64,000 nucleotides of DNA from VRUE01 sp035605695 (GTDB lineage Bacteria > Actinomycetota > Thermoleophilia > Solirubrobacterales > 70-9). Each line of letters starts with the position of its first letter. The first letter of the stretch is position 1. The stretch covers positions 1-64,000 of the forward strand of contig DATNGZ010000051.1 of assembly GCA_035605695.1 (NCBI GenBank), given 5' to 3'. Of the stretch, positions 33,847 through 41,937 are shown one piece after another. The notes beneath the pieces are model-generated. The model was not told the DNA's origin. It saw only the letters and a program-made list of their open reading frames with translations, and ran no database searches. Position numbers and translations under genes: made by a program.

Positions 33847-35031
33847 GTGGCGGAGAACGGAAGCGGCAAGTTTGGTGGTCGTGAGGTAGTGATCGTGGAG
33901 GCGGTGCGCACGCCGATCGGGCGGGGGCACGAGGAGAAGGGCATTTACAAGGACGTCCATCCCTCGAACCTCCTGGCTAAGACTTATGCCGAGCTGTTCG
34001 AGCGCACCGGTGTTGATCCCGCCGAGACCGGCGACGTGATCGCCGGCTGCGCCCAGCAGTTCGGCGAGCAGGGAGTCAACATCGGCCGCAACGCCTGGCT
34101 CGAGGCCGGGCTGCCGATCGAGACGCCCGCGACGACGATCGATCGCCAGTGCGGCTCCGCCCAGCAGGCGGTCAACTTCGCCGCGACGCTGATCGCCTCT
34201 GGCGTCCACGATGTCGCGATCGGCGGCGGAGTCGAGCATATGGGCCACATCTCCTTCGCCGACGGCTACTCGGTGATGAAGGAGCACGGCGCGCCCTTCT
34301 CGCCGCAGCTGATGGAGCGCTACGACCTGATCCCGCAGGGTCTCTCGGCAGAGATGATCGCCGACAAGTGGGAGATCCCCCGCTCCGAGCTCGACGAGCT
34401 CGGCCTGCGCTCTCAGCAGCTCGCCGCCAAGGCGACCGAGGAGGGTCGCTTCGAGCGTGAGATCGTTCCCTTCTCCGTCAACGGCGACACCTACGCGACC
34501 GATCAGGGGTTGCGCGAGACGACGCTGGAGGGCCTGGCCAACCTCAAGCCCGCCTTCAAGGAGGACGGCAAGATCACCGCCGGCAACTCCTCGCAGGTTT
34601 CCGACGGCGCCGCCGCCGTGCTGCTGATGGAGCGTGAGAAGGCCGATGCGCTGGGATTGAAGCCGCGGGCCCGCATCTTCGATCAGACCACGGTCGGCGT
34701 TGACCCGGTGATCATGCTGACCGGCCCGATCCCGGCGACCCGCAAGCTGCTCGAGCGCAACGGGATGGCGATGGACGACATCGATCTAGTCGAGATCAAC
34801 GAGGCCTTTGCCTCGGTCGTAGCCGCTTGGCGCCGCGAGCTCGACCCGGATATGGATCGGGTCAACGTCAACGGTGGCGCGATCGCCCTCGGCCACCCGC
34901 TCGGCTCGACCGGCGCCCGCTTGATCACCACCCTGCTGCACGAGATGGAGCGCACCGACAAGGAGATGGGACTGGTGACGATGTGCTGCGGCGGCGGACT
35001 CGGAACGGGGACCTTGATTCAAAGGATCTGA
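33847..35031 (+). CDS. Acetyl-CoA C-acyltransferase (thiolase)
   Basis: Thiolytic cleavage of 3-ketoacyl-CoA. 394 residues with the nucleophile Cys in DRQCGSAQQAVNFAA (near residue 100), GGVEHMGH, the NEAFAS motif, the His motif NGGAIALGHPLGSTGAR, and the second Cys in MCCGGGLGTGTLIQRI. Start GTG with TGGAGG 5 nt upstream. It probably acts with the divergent hydroxyacyl-CoA dehydrogenase under the shared operator. Confidence 0.95.
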   Translation: MAENGSGKFGGREVVIVEAVRTPIGRGHEEKGIYKDVHPSNLLAKTYAELFERTGVDPAETGDVIAGCAQQFGEQGVNIGRNAWLEAGLPIETPATTIDRQCGSAQQAVNFAATLIASGVHDVAIGGGVEHMGHISFADGYSVMKEHGAPFSPQLMERYDLIPQGLSAEMIADKWEIPRSELDELGLRSQQLAAKATEEGRFEREIVPFSVNGDTYATDQGLRETTLEGLANLKPAFKEDGKITAGNSSQVSDGAAAVLLMEREKADALGLKPRARIFDQTTVGVDPVIMLTGPIPATRKLLERNGMAMDDIDLVEINEAFASVVAAWRRELDPDMDRVNVNGGAIALGHPLGSTGARLITTLLHEMERTDKEMGLVTMCCGGGLGTGTLIQRI

Positions 35032-35041
35032 GGTCGTGTAG

Positions 35042-35066
35042 GTTCCCCCTCACCAGTCGAGGGAAC
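35042..35066. terminator. Hairpin after the thiolase gene
   Basis: GTTCCC-CTC (35042-35051) pairs with GAGGGAAC (35059-35066) with bulged Cs and a 7-nt loop. It sits 10 bp after the stop and just before the SD of the next gene. Confidence 0.45.
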
Positions 35067-35080
35067 GGAGGGGGATCGCT

Positions 35081-35551
35081 TTGAGAACGCGCGGGATTGC
35101 ACTGCTCATCGGGATGCTTGCGCTGCCCTTGCTTGTCGCCGGGTGCGGCGGTGGCAGCGACGATTCGAGTGACGGACCGACGATCTCGAAAGTCGCCTTC
35201 ATCAAGAAGGCGGACGCGGTCTGCAGCCGCGGAAACAATCGGATGGAAATCGCCTTCGCCCACTTCCTGGAAAAGAACAAAAACATCAAACACCCGAGCG
35301 AAGCCGACTTCGAAGCGCTGGTCGGCAAGGTCGTGGTTCCCAATCTGAAACGGGAAATCAAGGAAATCCGCGCGCTCGGAGCTCCCGATGGCGACGAGGA
35401 CAAGGTCGACGGGATACTCACGGCGCTGGAAGAAGGTCTCGAAACAGCGGAAGGCAACCCGCAGGCGGCGGTCAAAAGCAGCGAAGTCGTGTTCGGGATC
35501 TCGAGCAGGCTGGCTAAGGAATACGGGCTTGAAGTCTGCGGTAGCCGATAG
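35081..35551 (+). CDS. Lipoprotein, paralogue 1
   Basis: 156 residues. Lipoprotein signal MRTRGIALLIGMLALPLLVAGC, with lipidated Cys near 22, then a Gly/Ser/Asp linker and a helical domain beginning ISKVAFIKKADAVCSRGN. A second Cys at the C terminus (EVCGSR) may pair with it. The TTG start has GGAGGGGG 6 nt upstream. It is clearly homologous to the next gene (ISKAAFIKEADAICASG), so a tandem duplication. Function is unknown; the family resembles small envelope-anchored helical proteins. Confidence 0.75.
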   Translation: MRTRGIALLIGMLALPLLVAGCGGGSDDSSDGPTISKVAFIKKADAVCSRGNNRMEIAFAHFLEKNKNIKHPSEADFEALVGKVVVPNLKREIKEIRALGAPDGDEDKVDGILTALEEGLETAEGNPQAAVKSSEVVFGISSRLAKEYGLEVCGSR

Positions 35552-35634
35552 CGCCGGGCTGGCGGCGACGATCAAAAGCCGCTCAGTTGCGGTATACCTT
35601 CCAGCATTAGTCAATCTATTCTGAGGTATTTGTC

Positions 35635-36168
35635 TTGAGCAAGCGACTGATTGTCCCTGTTGTGATCGCCTTGGTTGTCGCCCTGGCTGCAGCGGGCTGC
35701 GGTAGTAGCGGCAGCGACAACAACAACAGCAGCAGCGACAGCAGCAGCGTTAGCGGTGGCGACGGCGGAGTGGCTTCGATCTCCAAAGCCGCGTTCATCA
35801 AGGAAGCCGACGCAATCTGCGCCTCAGGTAAAAAACAGGTCGAAAACGAATACGCCGCCTTTCTGAAAAAGAAAGGCATCAAAGAAATCAATTCCAAAGA
35901 AAGCTCTAACGCCGAGGCGGAAGCCCAAGCGACCGAAGTGATCGAAACGATCGCGATCCCGGCCCTGAACAAACAGTTGGACACGATCAAGGCGCTGGGT
36001 GCTCCCGATGGCGAAGAGAAGGTGAGCGCATATCTCACTGCGGTCGAAGCAGGGATCGAAGAAGGCGAAGCAGAACCGCTGACCCTCTTCACCTCGTCCG
36101 AAAAAGTGTTCGCAAAGGCGGACAAGCTGGCGGGGGAAATCGGCTTCAAGGTCTGCGGCCAGCGCTAA
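35635..36168 (+). CDS. Lipoprotein, paralogue 2
   Basis: 177 residues with lipobox LAAAGC, a longer Asn/Ser linker, and a helical domain parallel to the upstream copy (FIKEADAICASG, IKALGAPDGEEKVSAYLTA, FKVCGQR). Start is TTG with GAGG upstream. Lys and Glu codons are AAA/GAA-rich compared with neighbours. The shared IRALGAPDG/IKALGAPDG and terminal Cys show recent common origin with the upstream gene. Confidence 0.72.
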   Translation: MSKRLIVPVVIALVVALAAAGCGSSGSDNNNSSSDSSSVSGGDGGVASISKAAFIKEADAICASGKKQVENEYAAFLKKKGIKEINSKESSNAEAEAQATEVIETIAIPALNKQLDTIKALGAPDGEEKVSAYLTAVEAGIEEGEAEPLTLFTSSEKVFAKADKLAGEIGFKVCGQR

Positions 36169-36210
36169 GTCCTGGCTGTACGGCCAGTCGGCCGCTATGC
36201 TCCGCGCCCG

Positions 36211-37389
36211 ATGGACCTGACCCTCTCGCCCTCCGAGCAGCAGTTCCGCGACGAGGTCCGTGCCTGGATCGAAGCGAACAACCCCGGGCCTGAGCCCGAG
36301 GCCGGCCTCGATGAGGTGATGGCCTTTCGCCGCGAGTGGCAGCTGAAGCTGCACGCCGCCGGCTGGGCCGGCATCTCCTGGCCCAAGGAGTACGGCGGCC
36401 GCGGCGCTACCCTGATCGAGCAGGCGATCTTCGTCGGCGAGGCGGCGCGCCAGGAAGCTCCCAGCCCGGCCAACGTGCTCGGCCTGGCAATGGGCGGTCC
36501 CGTCGTCATCGCTCACGGCACAGACGCGCAGAAGCAGCGCTATCTGGAGCCGATTCTGACCGGTGATGAGATCTGGTGCCAGGGCTTCTCCGAGCCGGAG
36601 TCGGGCTCGGACCTCGCCTCGCTGAAGACGCGGGCGGTCAAGGACGGCGACGAATGGGTGGTCAGCGGCCAGAAGGTCTGGACCACCTTCGCCCAGTACG
36701 CCAAGTGGTGCATGCTCGTCGCCCGCACCGACCCCGAGGCCCCCAAGCACAAGGGGCTCACCTATTTCCTGATGGACATGGAGCAGGATGGTGTTGAGGC
36801 CAAGCCGCTGGTGCAGATCACCGGCGAGGGAGAGTTCAACGAGGTCTTCATGGACGAAGCGCGTATCCCCGACGCCAACATCGTCGGCGGGGTCGGCAAC
36901 GGCTGGGGGGTGGCGATCACGACGCTAATGAACGAGCGCGCCGGTCTCGCCTTCGGCGCGATCGCCCAGATCCAGAACAGCCTCACCGGGCTCGCCAGGC
37001 TGGCCAATGAGGTCCGCGTCAACGGCGGCACCGCCGCCGAGGACACCTACTTCCGGCAGCGGATCGCCCAGCTCCACATCGAGGCGGAGACGATGCGCCT
37101 CAACGCCTATCGCGGCTTGACCAAGACGATGCAGTCGGGCATTCCGGGTCCGGAGGGCTCTCTGGGCAAGTGGCAGTGGGCCGACATCCACCAGGGCCTG
37201 ACCGAGCTGGCGCTGGAGATCGAGGGCGCCTACGCGCCGTTGGCCCGCGGCGCGGAGAACGCGATCGACAACGGCGCCTGGCAGTACGGCTTCCTGCGCT
37301 CACGCGCCAACTCGATCGAGGGCGGCACCACCGACATCCTCAAGAACATCATCGCCGAGCGCGTGCTCGGCCTGCCGAGGCTGCGTTAG
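36211..37389 (+). CDS. Acyl-CoA dehydrogenase, probable subunit 1 of a heteromer
   Basis: FAD-dependent alpha,beta-dehydrogenation of acyl-CoA, 392 residues. GYGGRGATLIEQ, QGFSEPESGSDLASLKTRAV (FAD/substrate loop), VWTTFAQYAKWCMLVART, and the C-terminal SRANSIEGGTTDILKNIIAERVLGLPR, which carries a Glu in the usual catalytic region. TATGCT lies 9 nt before the ATG. A second dehydrogenase starts 12 bp after its stop, like heterotetrameric FadE pairs of steroid or long-chain catabolism. Confidence 0.92.
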   Translation: MDLTLSPSEQQFRDEVRAWIEANNPGPEPEAGLDEVMAFRREWQLKLHAAGWAGISWPKEYGGRGATLIEQAIFVGEAARQEAPSPANVLGLAMGGPVVIAHGTDAQKQRYLEPILTGDEIWCQGFSEPESGSDLASLKTRAVKDGDEWVVSGQKVWTTFAQYAKWCMLVARTDPEAPKHKGLTYFLMDMEQDGVEAKPLVQITGEGEFNEVFMDEARIPDANIVGGVGNGWGVAITTLMNERAGLAFGAIAQIQNSLTGLARLANEVRVNGGTAAEDTYFRQRIAQLHIEAETMRLNAYRGLTKTMQSGIPGPEGSLGKWQWADIHQGLTELALEIEGAYAPLARGAENAIDNGAWQYGFLRSRANSIEGGTTDILKNIIAERVLGLPRLR

Positions 37390-37400
37390 GGACTGCCGCT

Positions 37401-38525
37401 ATGTACTTCGACCTCACCGATGAGCAGCAGGCGATCAAGTCGACCGCCCACGACTTCCTCGCCTCGCGCTTCAAATCTGAGCGGCTGCGGGAGATTGCCG
37501 CCAGCGATGACGGCTTCGATGCCTCCGGCTGGGCCGAGATGGCCGGGCTGGGCTGGAGCGGACTTGCCGTGCCAGAGGAGTGGGGCGGACAAGGACTCGG
37601 CATCGTCGAGCTGGCCGTCCTCTTTGAGGAGATGGGCTACGCGCTGGCGCCGTCGCCGCTCTTCTCCAACACGATCGCCGGGTTGGCACTGACGCTCTGC
37701 GGCTCCGACGATCTGCGCGAGCGCTATCTGCGGCCGCTGGCCGCGGGTGAGCTACGCGGCACGCCGGCGCTCTGGGACGCCGGTTCGACCGTCACGCCCG
37801 GCGGCTTCACGATGGAGGCCAACACCGAAGGTGACGGGGTCGTCCTCGACGGCGAGAAGATTCTCGTCCCCGACGCAGCGAGCGCCGACTTTTTCCTCGT
37901 CGCCAGCTCGGACGGCAAGCGGCACCTGGTCGAGCGCGGCGTCGACGGCGTCACCGTCACCGCCGAGCCCTCGATCGACCCGACCCGTCGCTTCTCCTCG
38001 GTCCGCTTTGACGGCGTCCGCGTAGCTGCTGCGGACACGCTGCCGGGCGCTGGGGCGGACTATTACCCGGTCTTCTTCCGCCTCTGCGTCGCCCTCGCGG
38101 CGGAGTCGACCGGGATCGCCCAGCGGACGATGGAGATGGCGGTCGAGTACGCCAAAGACCGCCAGCAGTTCGGCCGCCCGATCGGCGCCTACCAGGCGGT
38201 CTCGCACCGCTGCGCGCAGATGCTGCTCGAGACCGAGAACGCCCGCTCGGCCGTTTACGGCGCCGCCTGGGCCGCCGACGCCGAGCCGGAGTCACTGCCG
38301 CTGGCAGCCTCGACCGCCAAGGCCTACGCCTCCGACGCCGGCTGGCGGGTTCCGGACGCCTCGATCCAGGTCCACGGCGGCATCGGCTTCACATGGGAGC
38401 ACGACCTCCACTTCTTCCTCAAGCGCGGTCGCTCCAACGCGGCGATCTTCGGCGACGCCAAGTGGCACCGTGAACGGGTCGCCGACGCCGTGCTCTCCCG
38501 CGCCGCCGAGCCGGTCCCGGCCTGA
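37401..38525 (+). CDS. Acyl-CoA dehydrogenase, probable subunit 2 of a heteromer
   Basis: 374 residues with an acyl-CoA dehydrogenase fold: VPEEWGGQGLGIVELAVLFEE, VLDGEKILVPDAASADFFLVA, STGIAQRTMEMAVEYAKDRQQFGRPI. The C-terminal part reads HGGIGFTWEHDLHFFLKRG, where standard enzymes have the catalytic YEGT-type Glu, so this subunit probably lacks the base and works with the upstream gene product. I chose ATG 37401 (MYFDLTDEQQ). A longer frame is only overlap with the upstream gene. Confidence 0.9.
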   Translation: MYFDLTDEQQAIKSTAHDFLASRFKSERLREIAASDDGFDASGWAEMAGLGWSGLAVPEEWGGQGLGIVELAVLFEEMGYALAPSPLFSNTIAGLALTLCGSDDLRERYLRPLAAGELRGTPALWDAGSTVTPGGFTMEANTEGDGVVLDGEKILVPDAASADFFLVASSDGKRHLVERGVDGVTVTAEPSIDPTRRFSSVRFDGVRVAAADTLPGAGADYYPVFFRLCVALAAESTGIAQRTMEMAVEYAKDRQQFGRPIGAYQAVSHRCAQMLLETENARSAVYGAAWAADAEPESLPLAASTAKAYASDAGWRVPDASIQVHGGIGFTWEHDLHFFLKRGRSNAAIFGDAKWHRERVADAVLSRAAEPVPA

Positions 38526-38537
38526 GGCCGAACGGCG

Positions 38538-39575
38538 ATGGGGGCGCTCGAGCGGATTTCCGTCGCCGCGATCGGCACCTCGGTCACCGATCTCGAGGCC
38601 GAGACGCTACGCGCCGAGGCGGCGGGAGTCGAGTGCGTTTGGGCGCCGGAGCTGTTTCGCAGCGCCGCCACCCAGGCCGCCTACCTGGCCGCGAAGACGA
38701 CCAAGATCGACGTCGCCACCGGGATCGTTTGGGCGTTCACCCGCAGCCCTTTCATCCACGCGATCAGCGCCCTCGACATCGACGAGATGTCGGGCGGTCG
38801 CTTCCGGCTCGGCATGGGAGCGGGTGTCAAGCGCCTCAACGAGACCTGGCACAACGCCGACTACGGCAAACCGGCGCCGCATCTACGCGAGGCGATCGAG
38901 GCGACGCGGCTAATCATGCAGCAGGCCGGCGCCGGCGAACCGATCCGCTACGAGGGCTCCTACTACGACATCGACATTAAGGGTTGGATCCGGCCGCACC
39001 CGGCGCCGCGCGAGTCGGTGCCGATCTACACCGCCGCCGTGCAGGCCGGGATGGCGAGGATGGCCGGCGACGTCGCCGACGGGCTGATCGGCCACCCGAT
39101 CCAGAGCCTGCGCTGGATCGATGAGGTCGTCGTCGACGCCTTCGAGACCGGCCTCAGCCGCTCCAGGCGCGAGCGCAAGGACTTCGACTACCTGCCGACC
39201 GTCTGCTGCGCGATCGACGATGACGAGGCGCGCGCGATCGAGATGGCCCGCCGTACGATCTCCTTCTACGCGACGGTGAAAACGTACGCGCCGCTCTGGG
39301 AGCTGCACGGTTTCGCCGACAACGCCGCTGCCGCCGGTGATGCCTTCCGCCGCGGCGACCTCGCCGCCGTCCCCGCCGCGATCAGCGACGAGATGGTCGA
39401 GACCTACTGCGCGGCGGGACCGCTCGACAAGGTAAGGGCCAGGGTGGAGGCGACCGCAGAACGCGCCGATGGCCTATTCCTCACCCCGCCCACCTACTTC
39501 ATCTCCCCCGAAGAGCTCTCCGAGTTCCAGAATCGCATAATCGACGCCTTCGGCCCGGGCCATCCCAGCGGCTGA
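38538..39575 (+). CDS. LLM-class F420-dependent oxidoreductase
   Basis: Luciferase-like monooxygenase fold, 345 residues, predicted to use coenzyme F420. Conserved blocks: LRAEAAGVECVWAPEL, VATGIVWAFTRSP, GRFRLGMGAGVKRLNE, IYTAAVQAGMARMAGDVADGLIGH. It follows the two acyl-CoA dehydrogenases closely (12 bp), so likely the same operon and pathway. The stop is inside a 13-bp stem shared with the next gene's start. Confidence 0.88.
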   Translation: MGALERISVAAIGTSVTDLEAETLRAEAAGVECVWAPELFRSAATQAAYLAAKTTKIDVATGIVWAFTRSPFIHAISALDIDEMSGGRFRLGMGAGVKRLNETWHNADYGKPAPHLREAIEATRLIMQQAGAGEPIRYEGSYYDIDIKGWIRPHPAPRESVPIYTAAVQAGMARMAGDVADGLIGHPIQSLRWIDEVVVDAFETGLSRSRRERKDFDYLPTVCCAIDDDEARAIEMARRTISFYATVKTYAPLWELHGFADNAAAAGDAFRRGDLAAVPAAISDEMVETYCAAGPLDKVRARVEATAERADGLFLTPPTYFISPEELSEFQNRIIDAFGPGHPSG

Positions 39576-39617
39576 CTTCGTGTTTCCTCTCGCTATGCGA
39601 GACAAAACACGAAGTCA
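39573..39617. repeat. Hairpin spanning a stop codon and the next start codon
   Basis: TGACTTCGTGTTT (39573-39585) and AAACACGAAGTCA (39605-39617) pair perfectly over 13 bp. Inside, TCTCGC (39588-39593) pairs with GCGAGA (39597-39602). The upstream TGA and both possible starts of the next gene (GTG 39580, ATG 39595) are inside it. Confidence 0.75.
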
Positions 39618-39876
39618 CGATCTTGAAGTCCTTGCTCGGGTCCGCGAGATCCCGCCCGGCTTCGTCCGCACCTATGGCGACGTTTCTCCCGGCGCACCGC
39701 GCTTCGCCGGCACCGTCCTCTTCGAGTGCGACGACCCCGACCTGCCGTGGTGGCGGGTGGTCCGGGCAGACGGTTCCCTAGCTAAGGGAGCGCGCCAGCG
39801 CGTCCACCTCACCGCCGAGGGCGTCCCGTTCCGCGGCGACCGCGTCGATATGGGGAAGGCCCGACTCCCCGACTGA
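39595..39876 (+). CDS. Alkyltransferase-like protein (MGMT DNA-binding domain)
   Basis: About 93 residues resembling the C-terminal domain of O6-alkylguanine-DNA alkyltransferase: LARVREIPPGFVRTYGDVSPGAPR (helix-turn-helix with the Tyr and Arg finger area) and a degenerate active-site motif PWWRVVRADG, where the PCHRV cysteine is replaced by Trp. It therefore cannot accept alkyl groups. ATL proteins bind alkylated guanine and recruit nucleotide excision repair. ATG 39595 or GTG 39580 are possible starts; both lie in a hairpin. Confidence 0.85.
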   Translation: MRDKTRSHDLEVLARVREIPPGFVRTYGDVSPGAPRFAGTVLFECDDPDLPWWRVVRADGSLAKGARQRVHLTAEGVPFRGDRVDMGKARLPD

Positions 39877-40362
39877 TTAGAAGTCACCCGGCCAGATCTT
39901 CTCGCGGCCGGCCGACCCTGGGCTGACCGCGCAGAACTCAGGGCCCGGGCCGAGAACCATCTGCCGCCGCCACACCGTGGCCGCGGCGAGCGAGGCGAGG
40001 AACTGATCGGTTGGCGTGCCCCTCGGCTTGTCAAGCCACCGGGCACCCTCGGGAATTGAAGTCGGACCTCGTGCCAATGAGTAAACGGCGCCCCAGCCGT
40101 CAGCAGCCTGAGAGGCAGCCCGGTCGTGATCAGCACGTCTAATCGAATCGACGGCAGCGCTATTCAGCTCCCCCAGCTTCCCCCAGTCCTCGACGAGGTA
40201 CCAATCCTCATAGCCACCACCCTTCTCGTCGAAAGGCAGCTCTGAGACGCGGAAGCACGCCGAGGGCAGCTCCAGCGCCCCATGAAACGCCCTCTGAGCC
40301 TCCTCGTATTTCAGGTGATTGATGTCCCTTCGTGGCTGGTGCCAAAAGACATAGGCGAGCAT
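39877..40362 (-). CDS. Conserved hypothetical protein
   Basis: 161 residues beginning MLAYVFWHQPRRDINHLKYEEAQRAFH. The first part suggests an antibiotic-monooxygenase/dimeric ferredoxin-like barrel (FRVSELPFDEKGGGYEDWYLVEDWGKLGELNSAAVD), and the C-terminal third is less structured. No signal peptide. TATGGT on the minus strand lies 6 nt before ATG 40362, so a leaderless mRNA is likely. The stop directly abuts the stop of the convergent gene. I do not know a named function. Confidence 0.72.
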   Translation of the reverse strand: MLAYVFWHQPRRDINHLKYEEAQRAFHGALELPSACFRVSELPFDEKGGGYEDWYLVEDWGKLGELNSAAVDSIRRADHDRAASQAADGWGAVYSLARGPTSIPEGARWLDKPRGTPTDQFLASLAAATVWRRQMVLGPGPEFCAVSPGSAGREKIWPGDF

Positions 40363-40398
40363 TTCGCGACCATATCGTGGCTTATTGCCATTTCATTT

Positions 40399-40434
40399 CA
40401 CTTCTGCCACATTTAGATCTTGATGGCAGAAGTG
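40399..40434. promoter_or_regulatory. Inverted repeat over the antitoxin start
   Basis: CACTTCTGCCA (40399-40409) and TGGCAGAAGTG (40424-40434) are perfect complements with a 14-bp spacer. The start ATG 40423 lies at the inner edge of the right arm. It is likely the autoregulatory operator of the AbrB-type antitoxin, or a stem that sequesters the start. Confidence 0.6.
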
Positions 40435-40698
40435 AGGGTCGGTAAACAAGGGCGCATCGTGATTCCTTCTCGGCAGCGCGAAGAGCTCGGCCTCAGTGAG
40501 GGCGACACCCTCGTTGCTCGCGTCGAGGACGATCGGCTGCTGCTGGAAACCCGCTTGGCTGCGTTCGAACGTCTTCGGCGTCGATTCCGAGAGGCAGCAA
40601 AAGGCCGCGATCCGGTTGCGGAACTGATTGCTGAGCGGCGTGCGGAAGCGCGTCGCGAAGAGAGAGAGCTCGATGAGTTCCGGCGCCGTCATTCTTGA
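40423..40698 (+). CDS. AbrB/SpoVT-type antitoxin
   Basis: 91 residues. The N-terminal swapped-hairpin DNA-binding domain reads VGKQGRIVIPSRQREELGLSEGDTLVARVEDDRLLLE, the standard AbrB/MazE/VapB type. The C-terminal half is a charged helix (RRRFREAAKGRD, RRAEARREERELDEF) that would wrap the toxin. ATG 40423 is preferred over TTG 40420. The 3' end overlaps the PIN toxin gene by 26 bp. An inverted repeat overlaps the start, consistent with autoregulation. Confidence 0.88.
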   Translation: MAEVRVGKQGRIVIPSRQREELGLSEGDTLVARVEDDRLLLETRLAAFERLRRRFREAAKGRDPVAELIAERRAEARREERELDEFRRRHS

Positions 40699-41062
40699 TG
40701 CGTCAGCGGTTCTCGCCTACCTCCTTGACGAGCGTGGGGGCGAGGTCGTCGTGGCCGAGCTGGGCGGGTCGGTCATACCCTCCGTCAACTGGGCCGAGGT
40801 CAGCGAGCGCACCAGGGTCCTTGGCGCGTGGACCGCTTCACTGCGCGACGAGTTCGAGTCGACCGGGGCTCAGGTGATCCCCGTCGAGGCCGCCCACGCG
40901 GAGTACGCGGCTGCGCTGCGAGAGCCAACTCGCTCCACCGGGCTATCGCTGGCGGATCGCATCTGCTTTGCGGTTGCCGCGAGCCGCAATTCGCCGGTGA
41001 TGACCGCCGACCAGGCCTGGGCCGAGCTCGACGTCGGGGTCGAAGTCCAGTTGATTCGCTGA
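40673..41062 (+). CDS. PIN-domain toxin (VapC-type ribonuclease)
   Basis: 129 residues. Acidic active-site residues are visible: Asp in VILDASAVLAYLLDE, Glu in NWAEVSER, Asp in LSLADRICFAVAAS and Asp in VMTADQAW, the full PIN set. It is predicted to cleave RNA and to be neutralised by the overlapping antitoxin. Start ATG 40673 gives MSSGAVILD; a longer frame from 40628 would overlap the antitoxin more deeply. Confidence 0.88.
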   Translation: MSSGAVILDASAVLAYLLDERGGEVVVAELGGSVIPSVNWAEVSERTRVLGAWTASLRDEFESTGAQVIPVEAAHAEYAAALREPTRSTGLSLADRICFAVAASRNSPVMTADQAWAELDVGVEVQLIR

Positions 41063-41078
41063 GCTGCCGCGCTCGACG

Positions 41079-41282
41079 CTACTCGTCGCGCGGGGTGATG
41101 CGAAAAGTCGAGACGACCTCGGCCTGCTTGGCCTCGGGGTGGACGACGTAGGCGCTGGGGCCGCCGCCGAACCAACCGGAGCTCTCGTTATCGGCGACGA
41201 AGATGCCGGGATGGTGCTTGCCGTTGCCATCCTCGACCCAGACTTTGTCGCCCTCCTTGAAGCCATGGTCGATCTCGCTCAT
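41079..41282 (-). CDS. Small SH3-like hypothetical protein
   Basis: 67 residues, MSEIDHGFKEGDKVWVEDGNGKHHPGIFVADNESS and so on, rich in beta strands and resembling a small barrel (GDKVWV, GIFVAD, SAYVVHPE, VVSTFRITPRDE). Minus-strand TAGGCT lies 6 nt before the ATG, so the mRNA is probably leaderless. Unknown function. It lies convergent with the PIN toxin gene. Confidence 0.7.
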   Translation of the reverse strand: MSEIDHGFKEGDKVWVEDGNGKHHPGIFVADNESSGWFGGGPSAYVVHPEAKQAEVVSTFRITPRDE

Positions 41283-41301
41283 GCGCCCAGCCTAGCCGTT
41301 G

Positions 41302-41353
41302 GCGATGCAGCCCGGCCCCCCTGGTGGCAAGGGGAGCCGGGCCCGCGCATCGC
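41302..41353. terminator. Bipartite hairpin after the secreted-protein gene
   Basis: GCGATGC (41302-41308) pairs with GCATCGC (41347-41353), and GCCCGGC (41310-41316) with GCCGGGC (41336-41342), around a 19-nt loop. Located just downstream (minus strand) of the 41363 gene. Confidence 0.55.
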
Positions 41354-41362
41354 CCCCCCCGT

Positions 41363-41887
41363 CTATGGGCAGACGACGATCAGATGGAAATCGGCGTCTG
41401 CGTCAGCTCCTTTTTCATCGCGCGTGCGTACTTCGATCGCATTGGGATTGGCCGGCGAGGTGTTGGTCTGGGCATAGCCCGGACCCGGCACCGTGGTCCC
41501 GGCGTTATTGCGAGCGGAGACGTTGGCGCAGCCGCTGATGTTGATCGGGAAGGTGATGACCACCGCTCCGCCGCCCTCGGCTGCCGTGATCGTGGTGTCG
41601 CTGGCCCGCGCGAGCGCCGCGTTGCCCGCTCCGCCCGGGTTATTGACCACGGCCCAGTAGGTGTGTGTTGCCCGCTGTGCCGCCGGCACCACGCCCAGCT
41701 TGTTGGTGTTGATCTGGTAGCCGGTGAGCGTCTTGTGCTTGAGCTTGCCGGCGCCGATCGTCTGCTTCTTGATTGCTCCCCCATTGATCGTCTGCGCCGC
41801 GTAGGCCGTCCCTGCCAGCGCGACGATCAGGGCGATAACCGCCACGACCATCGCCGGCGAAGGCCGTCTGTTCTTCAGCTCCTTCAT
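41363..41887 (-). CDS. Secreted protein of a Thermoleophilia-type family
   Basis: 174 residues. N terminus MKELKNRRPSPAMVVAVIALIVALAGTAYAAQ is a signal peptide of the type seen in many proteins of this class, followed by INGGAIKKQTIGAGKLKHKTLTGYQI, a repeat-like beta segment, then a variable beta domain ending FHLIVVCP. I infer a cell-surface or exported structural protein. The family statement is from memory. No enzyme motifs. Confidence 0.75.
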   Translation of the reverse strand: MKELKNRRPSPAMVVAVIALIVALAGTAYAAQTINGGAIKKQTIGAGKLKHKTLTGYQINTNKLGVVPAAQRATHTYWAVVNNPGGAGNAALARASDTTITAAEGGGAVVITFPINISGCANVSARNNAGTTVPGPGYAQTNTSPANPNAIEVRTRDEKGADADADFHLIVVCP

Positions 41888-41937
41888 CGAGACTCCCTTC
41901 CCGAGGTTCGCTCCGCGTTGCGAAGCCTGTCTGGCCG

